Positions 16,715 through 26,786 of a DNA stretch of 64,000 bases are shown piece by piece. The number at the start of each line of letters is the position of its first letter. The first letter of the stretch is position 1. The notes below the pieces were generated by a model that made no database searches, had not been told where the DNA came from, and saw only the letters and a list, made by a program, of their open reading frames with translations. The stretch is taken from assembly GCA_036276735.1 (NCBI GenBank), contig DASUOH010000011.1:7320-71319 (forward strand), written 5' to 3'. This DNA comes from VRUE01 sp036276735. GTDB taxonomy: Bacteria > Actinomycetota > Thermoleophilia > Solirubrobacterales > 70-9. A program made the position numbers and the translations under genes.

Positions 16715-16942
16715 CTACCCGGACGGTGGCGGGTTATGCGGTTGGCGGCGCGCGCTCTTGTCCCGCTTCGCGTAGTGCGCAACGACCTCAGAGACCGCGA
16801 ACGACCCCCCGGCCGCGATGAGGATGTACGCGACCACGAGAAGCTCGTCGTTGGCGCCGATCAGGTCAAGTCCGACGATGACGGCAACAAGCAACGTGAG
16901 GGCGGCGGCGAAGGTCGTGATCAGAGCCTTGGCTTCAGTCAT
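16715..16942 (-). CDS. Small two-helix membrane protein, cassette copy 2, gene B
   Basis: 75 residues. Helices at about 6–28 (ITTFAAALTLLVAVIVGLDL) and 34–55, then a basic tail. ATG 16942 follows AGGAAGG that overlaps the stop region of gene A. N-terminus MTEAKALITTFAAAL aligns position by position with MSVIKSWVTLFAGIL of the copy at 8467–8697. Both loci keep the order A then B with 4–15 bp between genes. No known family recognised. Confidence 0.7.
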   Translation of the reverse strand: MTEAKALITTFAAALTLLVAVIVGLDLIGANDELLVVAYILIAAGGSFAVSEVVAHYAKRDKSARRQPHNPPPSG

Positions 16943-16957
16943 ACGTCAAGTACCTTC

Positions 16958-17158
16958 CTATGCAGACAAAACCACTATAGCGACGGCAAGGACGAAGCCG
17001 ATGAGGCCGCCGCCGGCAGTGGCGCGTCGTAATGCGACCTCTTCGGCTCCACTCAGTGCCCGGGGAACATGCGCGAGGAAGCCGCAGATGGCAATCGTGG
17101 CCGCAATAAAGCCTGAGCCCTCGGCGAACTGGCTGACGGTTGAGGCGGTGAGCAGCAC
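16958..17158 (-). CDS. Small two-helix membrane protein, cassette copy 2, gene A
   Basis: 66 residues from GTG 17158. Two hydrophobic segments (about 14–32 and 48–66) flank a charged loop HVPRALSGAEEVALRR; the protein ends right after the second helix. The exact 23-bp element found upstream of copy 1 ends 23 bp before this start. Homologous arrangement supports this GTG. Function unknown; a small membrane-stress or holin-like role would be speculation. Confidence 0.65.
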   Translation of the reverse strand: MLLTASTVSQFAEGSGFIAATIAICGFLAHVPRALSGAEEVALRRATAGGGLIGFVLAVAIVVLSA

Positions 17159-17181
17159 CGCCCGACCGTACCCCCGCCCGG

Positions 17182-17204
17182 CGCACGCGTGGCGCGCAGA
17201 ATGT
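17182..17204 (-). promoter_or_regulatory. 23-bp element upstream of small membrane cassette, copy 2
   Basis: Exact copy of the element at 8937–8959, including the CACGCGTG palindrome, again 23 bp before the gene A start. Bases on either side differ between the two loci, which limits the conserved unit to these 23 bp. Confidence 0.7.
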
Positions 17205-17216
17205 GCCGATTTTGTT

Positions 17217-17238
17217 CACGCCCGCTGACGCGGGCGTG
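17217..17238 (-). terminator. Stem-loop after the ETF dehydrogenase gene
   Basis: Perfect 9-bp stem CACGCCCGC/GCGGGCGTG with a TGAC loop, 5 bp past the stop of the ETF-quinone oxidoreductase. No T-tract follows on either strand, so it may be a 3'-end stabiliser or a weak terminator. Confidence 0.5.
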
Positions 17239-17242
17239 ACGC

Positions 17243-18946
17243 TCAGGTCTCCTGGTACAGCGGCCCGTCGCCGCCCTCGGGCAGCGTCAGGCGGCCGCCC
17301 TTGGCGGTGATCGCGCCGCACTGGACGCAATTGGAGGCGGTGACGTGGACGTCGACCTCGGTGGCGCCGTTCTCCATCTGCTCCTCGGGGATCTCGTAGA
17401 CCTGCGCCGGGCACATCGAGACCCAGGTCTGGGCGATCTCACGCGGCACCTTGGTCTGGATACGGACGTGATTGGGCGCGTCGTCGCGGGTCGCGTTGCC
17501 CGAGAGGAAGACCGAGTCGAGCTTGCTGAAGGTCAGCTCGTTGTCGGGCTGCTCGTACTTGTCGGCCGCCTTGCCGAGCTCGACCGGCACCTCGGCGTTG
17601 TCCTCGACCTTCCAGTGGCCACCCGGGAAGGCGCCTTTGGTCGCGACCATCGCCGAGCCCATCATGCCGCCGAAGATCAGCCCGCGGGTCAGCGGCTGCT
17701 TCATGTTGCGCGAGCGGTAGAGGTCCTTCTCGATCACCGAGCCGCGGATCTTCTCGTCGTAGCTCTCGAAGTTGACCGAGTCGATGTCGGCCTTGAGCGA
17801 CTCGACGATCGATTCCGCCGCGTACATGCCGGCGTGCATCGCGTAGTGGATGCCGGCGAGTTCGGCGATGTTGACCATCCCGGCGGCGTCGCCGGCGACC
17901 AGCATGCCGGGCACCGAGAAGCGCTTGGGCAGCGCCCAGTAGCCGCCCGAGGGGATCGTCTTGGCGCCCCAGCCGACCCGCTTGCCGCCCTCGATGATCT
18001 TGGCGATGAACGGGTGCTTCTTGAATTTCTGCAGCTCGTCGTGGACCGAGAAGGTCGCGTCGGTGTAGTCGAGGCCGACCACCAGTCCGAAGCAGACCTT
18101 GTCCTCGCCCATCGGGTAGATGAAGCTGCCACCGGCCTCCTTGTAGCGGGGGCTCCAGCGCAGCGGCCAGCCGAGCGTGTGGATGACCCGGTCGAGCGGC
18201 TTCGGCACCTCCCAGATCTCCTTGACCCCGAGCTCCCACGCCTGCGGGTCGGAGCCGTGCATGTCGAAATAGTCGTAGGCGGCGTAGGTGAGGTGCCCGA
18301 TCGTCCCCTCGGCGAGCACCGTCGCCTTGGCGACGACGTCGGAGCCCGGCTCGAAGTTGCCCAGCTCTTCGCCCTCTTTGCCGCGGCCGCGGTCGCCGGA
18401 GCGGACGCCCTTGACGATGCGGTCCTCGACCAGCAGCTTCGTCGCGGCGGTCTCGGAGAGGATGTAGACGCCCGCCTCTTCGGCTTTGTCGGCGAGGAAG
18501 CGGCCCAGTTTCGAGACCGAGAGCGTGTAGGTGCCCTCTTTGCGGAAGTTGGGCGGCGGCGGCTTCAGCGGGAAGGCTTTGCTGGAGGTCAGGAAGTAGG
18601 TCGCGTCCTTGGTGACCTCCTGGTAGACCGGCGGCCAGTCGGCCGGGTCCATGTCCGGGAAGAGCCGGGTCAGCGCCGACGGATCGACGTTCGCGCCGGA
18701 GAGGAGGTGAGCGCCCGGCACTTTGCCCTTCTCGATGACCGCGACCGGGACTTCGCCGAGCTTCTCGGTCAGCTCCGGCTCGTCCTCGAGCAGCTGCATC
18801 AGTTTGTTGGCGCAGGCAAGCCCAGCGGGCCCGCCGCCGACGATCGCGATCCCGACCTCGATCCGGTCGTCGACCGGATCGGTGGGCGGGCCGATCGCCT
18901 CGGCGGCGTCGAACGGCGGCGGAAACTCGCTGGGCTTGACGGCCAT
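17243..18946 (-). CDS. Electron-transfer flavoprotein–quinone oxidoreductase (ETF dehydrogenase)
   Basis: 567 residues, full length. FAD and Fe–S membrane-associated enzyme that moves electrons from reduced ETF to quinone. FAD motif GIAIVGGGPAGLACANKL is at about 33–50; the second FAD block PGMLVAGDAAGMVNIAELAGIHYAM is near 340. The C-terminal ferredoxin-like domain shows CPAQVYE and NCVQCGAITAK followed by LPEGGDGPLY. In known ETF-QO the last motif is CxxCxxC; here the final Cys is Ile, leaving three of four ligands. Third gene of etfB–etfA–etf-qo (5-bp gap). Confidence 0.9.
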   Translation of the reverse strand: MAVKPSEFPPPFDAAEAIGPPTDPVDDRIEVGIAIVGGGPAGLACANKLMQLLEDEPELTEKLGEVPVAVIEKGKVPGAHLLSGANVDPSALTRLFPDMDPADWPPVYQEVTKDATYFLTSSKAFPLKPPPPNFRKEGTYTLSVSKLGRFLADKAEEAGVYILSETAATKLLVEDRIVKGVRSGDRGRGKEGEELGNFEPGSDVVAKATVLAEGTIGHLTYAAYDYFDMHGSDPQAWELGVKEIWEVPKPLDRVIHTLGWPLRWSPRYKEAGGSFIYPMGEDKVCFGLVVGLDYTDATFSVHDELQKFKKHPFIAKIIEGGKRVGWGAKTIPSGGYWALPKRFSVPGMLVAGDAAGMVNIAELAGIHYAMHAGMYAAESIVESLKADIDSVNFESYDEKIRGSVIEKDLYRSRNMKQPLTRGLIFGGMMGSAMVATKGAFPGGHWKVEDNAEVPVELGKAADKYEQPDNELTFSKLDSVFLSGNATRDDAPNHVRIQTKVPREIAQTWVSMCPAQVYEIPEEQMENGATEVDVHVTASNCVQCGAITAKGGRLTLPEGGDGPLYQET

Positions 18947-18951
18947 CCGGA

Positions 18952-19926
18952 CTAGCTCCCCTTCTTCGCTTTGATCGCCTCGGTCAGCTTCGGCAGGATC
19001 TTGTGGAGATCGCCCACCACGCCGAGGTCTGAGAACTCGAAGATCGGCGCGTTCTGGTCCTTGTTGATCGCCAGGATGTTCTCCGAGCTCTGCATCCCGA
19101 CCTTGTGCTGGATCGCGCCGGAGATGCCGGCAGCCAGGTAGAGCTTCGGCGCGACCGTCTTGCCGGTCTGGCCGATCTGGGCGGCGTAGGGGTACCAGCC
19201 GGCGTCGACGACGGCGCGGGTCGCCGCGACGGCGCCGCCCATCGAGTCGGCCAGCTGCTCGCAGAGCTCAAAGCCCTCTTTTGCCCCGAGGCCGCGACCG
19301 CCGCCGACCAGGATGTCGGCGTCCTCGATGTTGACGTCGGCGCCGCGCTGCTCGCCGCGCTGGACCAGCTTGGCCTTGCTCGACCAGGCCGAGAGCTCGA
19401 CCTCGACGTCGACGACCTCGGCGCTGCCGCCGGTCTCGTTGGCGTCGAATGCGTTGAGCCGGCCGATGATGATCCCCGGCTCGCTGACGTAGCCGACGTC
19501 GGCGACCTGGGAGTCCTGCAGGATCGGACGCTCGACGACCAGCTTGCCGTCCTGCGCCTTGACCTGCGTGACCTCCATCGTGACGCCGGCGCCGAGGCGC
19601 GCGGTCAGCCCGGCGCCGATCTCGAAGCCGAGCAGTCCGCCGCCGAACAGCGCGTAGGAGAAGCCCTGCTCCTGGATGACCTTGGCCATCGCGTCGACGA
19701 TCGGCTGGGCCAGCCCCTCGGGCACGTTCTTGGCCCGGTAGACCTTCGCCGCGCCCCAGTTGCCGAGCCCGGCGCAAGCGTCGTCGGCGACGTCGCCGAC
19801 CACCAGCGCGGCGGCCTCGCCGCCGACCTCGGCAGCCAGCTTCGCGGCCTCGGAGATAGCCCCGAGCGAGTTCTTGTTGAAGTTGCCCTCGTCGTCGTGC
19901 AGGGCGTAGGTCAGGATGCCTGCCAT
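18952..19926 (-). CDS. etfA: Electron transfer flavoprotein alpha subunit
   Basis: 324 residues. Binds FAD in the EtfAB dimer that collects electrons from acyl-CoA dehydrogenases. The FAD domain motifs are all visible: GGGRGLGAKEGFELCEQLAD, VVDAGWYPYAAQIGQTGKTVAPKLYLAAGISGAIQH and INKDQNAPIFEFSDLGVVGD. The ATG follows the etfB stop without a gap, so the subunits are coupled. Confidence 0.96.
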   Translation of the reverse strand: MAGILTYALHDDEGNFNKNSLGAISEAAKLAAEVGGEAAALVVGDVADDACAGLGNWGAAKVYRAKNVPEGLAQPIVDAMAKVIQEQGFSYALFGGGLLGFEIGAGLTARLGAGVTMEVTQVKAQDGKLVVERPILQDSQVADVGYVSEPGIIIGRLNAFDANETGGSAEVVDVEVELSAWSSKAKLVQRGEQRGADVNIEDADILVGGGRGLGAKEGFELCEQLADSMGGAVAATRAVVDAGWYPYAAQIGQTGKTVAPKLYLAAGISGAIQHKVGMQSSENILAINKDQNAPIFEFSDLGVVGDLHKILPKLTEAIKAKKGS

Positions 19927-20718
19927 CTAGATCAGCTTCCTCTCGTCGAGCCACGCGACGATCTTCTCGACCGTCTCGTTGGTGTCCTCGTCCTCGATGA
20001 TCTCCCCGGCTTCCTTGGGGGGCGGCGGGTTGAGCGCCAGGACGCGCGTCTTGGAGCCGCCTTCGCCGACCATGCCGCCGTCGATGCCGACGTCGGCGGT
20101 CGCCTTGCCGTCGAGGGGCTTTTTCTTCGCGCCCATGATCGCTTTCAGGCTTGGGTAGCGGGGCTCGTTGATCGCGTCGCCGACGCTGATCACGGCGGGC
20201 AACTCGACCTCGACCGTGTCGTAGCCGTACTCGGCCTGGCGCTCGCAGCGCAGTTTGCCGTCGGCGACGTCGATCTGGATCACCTGGGTCAGCGACGGCA
20301 TCTTCAGGTGGTCGGCGACGACCGCGCCGATCGTGTAGCACTCGCCGTCGTCGGACTGCTGGCCCAGCAGGACCAGGTCAGGGCTCTCGGACTCGAGCAC
20401 TTTCGCCAGCGCGTAGCCCGTGGCGCAGACGTCGGAGCCCTCGAGCGCCGCGTCGGAGAGGTGCACCGAGCGGTCAGCGCCGAGCGCCACCGCCTTGTGC
20501 AGCGCGCGGACCGCCGAATCGGGGCCCATCGTCACCGCGACGACCTCCTCGACCGGGATCGCGCCGCCCTCCTTGATCTGCATGGCAGCCTCGATGGCGT
20601 GGGTATCGAAGGGGTTGAGGTTTTTCTCGCCGCTGCGGTCCAATCGCATCGTCCCAGGGTCGATGCGCTTCTGGACGGCGGCGTCCGGTACCTCCTTGAC
20701 CAGGACGCAGATCTTCAA
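19927..20718 (-). CDS. etfB: Electron transfer flavoprotein beta subunit
   Basis: 263 residues. LKICVLVKEVPD opening, NPFDTHAIEAAMQIKEGG and the AMP-site region LLGQQSDDGECYTIGAVVADHL are typical of EtfB. TTG 20718 is chosen because AAGGAGG lies ten bases before it and the protein then begins at the first strand; the frame extends upstream only into the operator region. First gene of the etf operon, with an inverted repeat upstream that could bind a TetR-type regulator. Confidence 0.94.
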   Translation of the reverse strand: MKICVLVKEVPDAAVQKRIDPGTMRLDRSGEKNLNPFDTHAIEAAMQIKEGGAIPVEEVVAVTMGPDSAVRALHKAVALGADRSVHLSDAALEGSDVCATGYALAKVLESESPDLVLLGQQSDDGECYTIGAVVADHLKMPSLTQVIQIDVADGKLRCERQAEYGYDTVEVELPAVISVGDAINEPRYPSLKAIMGAKKKPLDGKATADVGIDGGMVGEGGSKTRVLALNPPPPKEAGEIIEDEDTNETVEKIVAWLDERKLI

Positions 20719-20760
20719 GTTGAAAGCCTCCTTGGCTGGTTGCTCAAGCCGATTTACGCT

Positions 20761-20780
20761 GATTGACTGACCAGTCAATC
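20761..20780. promoter_or_regulatory. Operator-like inverted repeat upstream of etfB
   Basis: GATTGACT-GACC-AGTCAATC, perfect 8-bp arms, 43 bp before the etfB start codon. Length and shape fit TetR-family operators of fatty-acid genes. The cognate regulator is not identified in the window. Confidence 0.65.
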
Positions 20781-20856
20781 AGTCTATCTATTGCACCCGG
20801 ACGTGCCGAGGTGCGCCGTGATCGATATCACGCAGCGACGGGGCTCGGTGGGTGGG

Positions 20857-20880
20857 TTTGTCCGGCTATAGCCGGACAAA
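20857..20880. repeat. 24-bp perfect palindrome after the mutase small-subunit gene
   Basis: TTTGTCCGGCTA/TAGCCGGACAAA, 15 bp past the stop at 20896. A related palindrome TTTGTCCGGT-GATA-ACCGGACAAA lies at 40642–40665, also 3' of a minus-strand gene and also followed by GTC. Probably a dispersed 3'-end hairpin; no T-run. Confidence 0.7.
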
Positions 20881-20895
20881 GTCTTCCTTCGCCGC

Positions 20896-21336
20896 CTAGG
20901 AGCCTTGCGCATGGCGCTCGGCGGCGCCTGCCCGGATGAAGTCGACGATCTCGTCGGTCGGAGCGCCGGGCGTAAACACCGCGGCGACGCCGAGGCCCTT
21001 CAGCTCGGGGATGTCCTCGGCGGGGATCGTCCCGCCCACCGTGACGAGGACGTCGTCGATGCCCTGATCGCGCAACAGCTCGACGACCCTCGGGACGAGC
21101 GTCATGTGGGCGCCGGAGAGGATCGAGAGCCCTACGGCGTCGGCGTCCTCCTGGATCACCGTCTCGGCGATCTGCTCGGGCGTCTGGTGCAGGCCGGTGT
21201 AGATGACCTCCATGCCGGCGTCGCGCAGGGCGCGGGCGATGATCTTGGCGCCGCGGTCGTGCCCGTCCAAGCCGGGCTTGGCGACGACGACGCGGATCTT
21301 GCGGGCGGTGGCTGCCTCCATGCGCGGGCGGGACAT
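20896..21336 (-). CDS. Cobalamin-binding subunit of an acyl-CoA mutase (methylmalonyl-CoA mutase family)
   Basis: 146 residues, only the B12 domain. KIRVVVAKPGLDGHDRGAKIIARALRDAGMEVIYTGLHQTPEQI contains the DxHxxG motif whose His replaces the lower axial base; GLSILSGAH and VTVGGTIP are the usual later motifs. The catalytic barrel is encoded separately just upstream (21463–23127). ATG 21336 chosen (weak GGGG site); ATG 21321 is equally possible. Confidence 0.92.
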   Translation of the reverse strand: MSRPRMEAATARKIRVVVAKPGLDGHDRGAKIIARALRDAGMEVIYTGLHQTPEQIAETVIQEDADAVGLSILSGAHMTLVPRVVELLRDQGIDDVLVTVGGTIPAEDIPELKGLGVAAVFTPGAPTDEIVDFIRAGAAERHAQGS

Positions 21337-21462
21337 TACCGGCCCCGAAAACCAAGCAGGTCGGGGGATGCAGGGAGGCCGACGAGGGGAGCGCACTTTT
21401 TCGTGCGTGACCCGAGGAGGCCGACTGAAGACTCCGAGATGCGCCGGTTTGCAGGGGCCGGC

Positions 21463-23127
<1,665 letters not shown>

Positions 23128-23147
23128 GCCGACAGTCTAGGCGGGCC

Positions 23148-23981
23148 TCAGCGACGAACGGCGAAGCGGCGCGGGGGTGGCACGCGGCGGCGGGCGGCGA
23201 CGTGGCGGGCGCCGAAGCCGCCGAGCGTGGCGAGGGCGGTGATGATTAGGGCAACCAGGCGCCGACCCAGCTGCTCGAAGCGCATCGTCTGCCAGCCTTC
23301 TTCCCGCGCGATCCTCGCCAGCTCGGGATCCGGGTTGACGACGACAGGGTTGCCGACGGCCCGCAGCATCGGCAGGTCGGAGAGCGAGTCGGAGTACGCA
23401 TAGGAGGCGGCCAGGTCGATGCCGTGCTGGGCGGCGAATTCCTCCATCGCCTTGACCTTGCCCGGCCCGTAGACGAACGGCCCGTCGAAGCGGCCCGTGA
23501 AGGCGCCGTCCGCGACTTCGTAGCTGGTTCCGATGCCGCCATCCATTCCCAGGACCGAGGCGAGGGGCTGCACGACGCCGTCGCCGGCGGCGCTGACGAT
23601 GAAGGTGGCGCGGCCGGCGTCCTGGTGCGCGTAGACCTCGTCGAGCATCCGCGGGTAGATGCGGGGCAGGATCCCGGCCATCACCTCGGGGTTCAGCCGT
23701 TCGAGGCTGCGCACCGGCACGCCGGTTATGAGGTCGCGGGCAACGCGCAGCACCTCCTCGGTCCGCGCGTCGGTCGTTCCCCGCAGGCGGTAGCGCAGGT
23801 GCTCGACCGCCCAGCTGGCCAGCTGACGGCGCCCGACGATGCCGTGCCGGGTGGCGACACGGGCGAACTGCATTCCCGACGACCCCGCCATGAGGGTCTT
23901 GTCGAGGTCGAAAAAGGCTGCAGCCCGTTGCAAACCGTCGTCTGGCTTTGTCCTCGGTCGGCCGGCTTGCTCACGCACCAT
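23148..23981 (-). CDS. HAD-superfamily phosphatase (SerB-like subfamily IB)
   Basis: 277 residues. AAFFDLDKTLMAGSSG holds the nucleophile Asp25 and Asp27, SAAGDGVVQPLA the motif-II Ser, and YAYSDSLSDLPML the motif-III/IV acids. This subgroup acts on phosphoserine, glycerol- or lysophospholipid phosphates; the substrate cannot be read from sequence. The C-terminal ~35 residues contain a hydrophobic segment and a very basic tail, suggesting membrane contact. 20 bp before the mutase gene. Confidence 0.85.
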   Translation of the reverse strand: MVREQAGRPRTKPDDGLQRAAAFFDLDKTLMAGSSGMQFARVATRHGIVGRRQLASWAVEHLRYRLRGTTDARTEEVLRVARDLITGVPVRSLERLNPEVMAGILPRIYPRMLDEVYAHQDAGRATFIVSAAGDGVVQPLASVLGMDGGIGTSYEVADGAFTGRFDGPFVYGPGKVKAMEEFAAQHGIDLAASYAYSDSLSDLPMLRAVGNPVVVNPDPELARIAREEGWQTMRFEQLGRRLVALIITALATLGGFGARHVAARRRVPPPRRFAVRR

Positions 23982-24045
23982 TAGTGCGCTCGCGGCGCCG
24001 GCCTCCCTGCGTCCGCGCCAGACTCGGTTTTCGCGGGCTGAACCG

Positions 24046-25221
24046 TCAAACCTCGAGGACTATGGCGTCGCCTTGCCCCCCACCAGAGCAGATCGCCGCG
24101 ACGCCGAGGCCGCCGCCGCGGCGGCGCAGCTCGTGGACGAGCGCGCCGACGATCCGCGAGCCCGAGGCGCCGATCGGATGACCGAGCGCGATCGCGCCGC
24201 CGTTCACGTTGACGTTCTCTTCCTCGACGCCGAGCATCCGCATCGAGTTGAGGGCGACCGAGGCGAACGCCTCGTTGATCTCCCAGAGGTCGACGTCCGC
24301 GGGGCTCTTGCCGATCTTCTCCAGCGCCTGCTTTGCGGCGTTGGCGGGGGTCTTCGCCAGGTAGGGGAAGTCGTCGGCGACCGTCCCGTAGGAGAGGACG
24401 CGGGCCAGCGGCGTGCGGCCTTCGCGCTGTGCCCACTCCTCGGAGGCGACGATCACGGCGCCGGCGCCGTCGTTGACGCCCGGCGCGTTGCCCGCGGTAT
24501 GGGTCGCGTCCTCGCCCCCGATCGCCCGCAGCTTTGCGAGGACATCTAGCGTCGTGTCGGCGCGGATCGCCTCGTCGGTCTCCACCGTGTTCTCGCCCTT
24601 GCGCGACTTGACCGTGATGCCGCAGATCTCCTCGGCGAGTCGGCCGGCGTCGGTCGCCTCGGCAGCGAGCCGGTGCGAGCGCTCGGCGAATTTGTCCATA
24701 TCGGCGCGGGTGATCTCCAGCTCGTTGGAGACCTCGCTGGCCTCGTTGATCATCTGCTTGTCGGTGAAGGGGTTGGTGAGCCCGTCGTGGGTCATCGCAT
24801 CGATCGCGCTGACGTCGCCCATGCGGAAGCCGAAGCGGGCGCCGGGCAGCAGGTACGGCGCGTTGCTCATCGACTCCATGCCGCCGGTGACCGCGACCTC
24901 GGCGTCGCCGGCGCGGATCGCCATGTCGGCGAGGCCGAGCGAGCGCATGCCGGAGGCACAGACCTTGTTGATCGTCTCCGACGGGACCTCCTTGGGGACC
25001 CCGGCCTTGATCTGGGCCTGGCGCGAGGGGATCTGCCCCTGGCCGGCCTGCAGGACCTGGCCGAAGACGACCTGGTCGACCTGCTCGGGATCGACGTTGG
25101 AGCGTTCGAGCGCTCCCTGGATCACGTGCCCGCCGAGGTCGGTGGCGTCAAGCGAGGAGAGGGTTCCGCCCATCTTGCCGAAGGGCGTGCGTGCGGTTCC
25201 GAGGACAACGGTGCTGGGCAT
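24046..25221 (-). CDS. Acetyl-CoA C-acyltransferase (thiolase)
   Basis: 391 residues. Catalytic residues are Cys88 (ETINKVCASGMRS), His348 (GHPIGASG) and Cys378 (CSGGGQG). The order, length and NEAFA motif fit the biosynthetic/degradative thiolase group; acetoacetyl- versus 3-ketoacyl-CoA preference cannot be decided. ATG 25221 is the family start; the frame is open far upstream but that part is antisense to the aminopeptidase gene. Divergent from pepA. Confidence 0.95.
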   Translation of the reverse strand: MPSTVVLGTARTPFGKMGGTLSSLDATDLGGHVIQGALERSNVDPEQVDQVVFGQVLQAGQGQIPSRQAQIKAGVPKEVPSETINKVCASGMRSLGLADMAIRAGDAEVAVTGGMESMSNAPYLLPGARFGFRMGDVSAIDAMTHDGLTNPFTDKQMINEASEVSNELEITRADMDKFAERSHRLAAEATDAGRLAEEICGITVKSRKGENTVETDEAIRADTTLDVLAKLRAIGGEDATHTAGNAPGVNDGAGAVIVASEEWAQREGRTPLARVLSYGTVADDFPYLAKTPANAAKQALEKIGKSPADVDLWEINEAFASVALNSMRMLGVEEENVNVNGGAIALGHPIGASGSRIVGALVHELRRRGGGLGVAAICSGGGQGDAIVLEV

Positions 25222-25342
25222 CTGGCGGCCTTTCTGTCTTGGTTTATGCCGGGTCTCGGCTCGGACGGGCCGCAAGGCCCTGCTCTCCAAGATAGCGACG
25301 GAAGGCCAGGAACGGCGTGATGGAGCGCATAGACTCGCGCCC

Positions 25343-26779
25343 GTGCGAGTCGAGGTCAAAGACGCGAATCCGACCGAGGTCGACGCGGATCTGCTCGTCG
25401 TCGGCCTCTTCGAGGACGAAGAGCTGCGCGAGCCGCTCGCGAGCGCCCCTGGCGCCGGCGACGCGGCGGGCGACCACAAGAAGCTCTCGCTCGTCCACCC
25501 GGAGCGCCCGGCCCGAGCGCTCGTGGTCGGGCTCGGCAAGCGGGAGGAGATTGAGCCCGAGCGCGCCAGGGTCGCCGCCGCCCTCGCCGCCAAGGAGGCG
25601 GGGCGCCTGACGGCGACCAGGGTCGCCTGGGTCGTGCCGGACGCCGGTGGTGCCGAGTCCCTGGCTGCAGCGCTCGTCGAGGGCACGATGCTCGGCGACT
25701 ACCGCTTCGACCGCTTCCTCAGCAGGGACGCCGATGACCCTCCCCCGCCCCGAATCGAGTCGCTGACCATCGTCGGCCCGCAGAGCCTCGCGCAAGCCGC
25801 CGAGACGGCGCGGGTCTGCGCCGAGGCGCAGAACCGGGCAAGAGACCTGCAGAGCCTTCCCTCCAACGTCGCGACGCCGTCCTACCTGGCCGAGCGCGCT
25901 GAACGGATCGGCGCGAGCAGCGAGGCACTCAGCGTCGAGATTCTCGGCCGCGACGAGATCGCCGCCAAGGCGATGGGTGGGCTCGTCGCGGTCAGCCAGG
26001 GCAGCGACGAGGAGCCGCGGTTGATCGTCCTGCGCTACGCCGGCGGCGGTTCCGGGCCGACCCTGGGCCTGGTCGGCAAGGGCGTCACCTTCGACACCGG
26101 CGGCATCTCACTGAAGCCCTCCGCCGCGATGCACGAGATGAAGATGGACATGTCGGGCGCCGCCGCCGTGCTGGAGGCCGTCGCGGCGATCACCGAGTTG
26201 GAGCTGGCGCTCGACCTGGTCGCCGTCGTCCCGGCGACCGAGAACATGCCGTCGGGCAACGCGATCAAGCCGGGCGACGTGATCACCCAGTACAACGGCA
26301 AGACGGTCGAGGTCAACAACACCGACGCCGAGGGCCGGCTGATCCTCGCCGACGCGCTCGCCTACGCAGTCGAGCTGGGGGCCGAGCGGATCGTCGACCT
26401 GGCGACGCTCACCGGCGCCGTCGTCGTCGCGCTCGGCTCGACCTACGCGGGGCTGATGTCGAACGACGACGCTCTCGCCAGTGAGATCGAGAAAGCGGGT
26501 CGCGCAAGCGGCGAGCTGGTCTGGCGGCTCCCCCTCCACCCCGAGTACAAGGAGCTGTTCAAGGGCACCGTCGCCGATTGGGCGAACACGGCGTCGAAGC
26601 GCAAGGCCGGCACGATCTACGCCGGCTCCTTCCTCGAGGAGTTCGTCGGCGAGACGCCCTGGGCGCACGTAGACATCGCCGGCACCGCCTGGGACGTCGG
26701 CCGCGAGTACACCGGCAACGACGCCAGCGGCTACGGCGTGCGGCTGCTGGTCGAGCTGGCTCGCGGGCTGGCCGGCTGA
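25343..26779 (+). CDS. pepA: Leucyl aminopeptidase (M17)
   Basis: 478 residues from GTG 25343. Two-metal exopeptidase releasing N-terminal residues in the cytosol. Metal and catalytic motifs: GKGVTFDTGGISLKPS, MKMDMSGAAAV, VVPATENMPSGNAIKPGDV and NTDAEGRLILADAL. C-terminal WAHVDIAGTAWD is also present. The longer upstream frame is antisense to the thiolase gene and was not used. Confidence 0.94.
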   Translation: MRVEVKDANPTEVDADLLVVGLFEDEELREPLASAPGAGDAAGDHKKLSLVHPERPARALVVGLGKREEIEPERARVAAALAAKEAGRLTATRVAWVVPDAGGAESLAAALVEGTMLGDYRFDRFLSRDADDPPPPRIESLTIVGPQSLAQAAETARVCAEAQNRARDLQSLPSNVATPSYLAERAERIGASSEALSVEILGRDEIAAKAMGGLVAVSQGSDEEPRLIVLRYAGGGSGPTLGLVGKGVTFDTGGISLKPSAAMHEMKMDMSGAAAVLEAVAAITELELALDLVAVVPATENMPSGNAIKPGDVITQYNGKTVEVNNTDAEGRLILADALAYAVELGAERIVDLATLTGAVVVALGSTYAGLMSNDDALASEIEKAGRASGELVWRLPLHPEYKELFKGTVADWANTASKRKAGTIYAGSFLEEFVGETPWAHVDIAGTAWDVGREYTGNDASGYGVRLLVELARGLAG

Positions 26780-26786
26780 ACGCGCC

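Noticed and set aside
17345..20766. Two long plus-strand frames opposite the etf operon
   Set aside because: Mirror frames of the ETF dehydrogenase, etfA and etfB.
21395..21415. CGCAC-TTTTTC-GTGCG hairpin between mutase subunits as a terminator
   Set aside because: The T-run is in the loop, not after the stem, and both subunits are needed together.
24413..25342. Upstream extension of leucyl aminopeptidase
   Set aside because: Antisense to the thiolase gene; M17 enzymes begin near the GTG at 25343.
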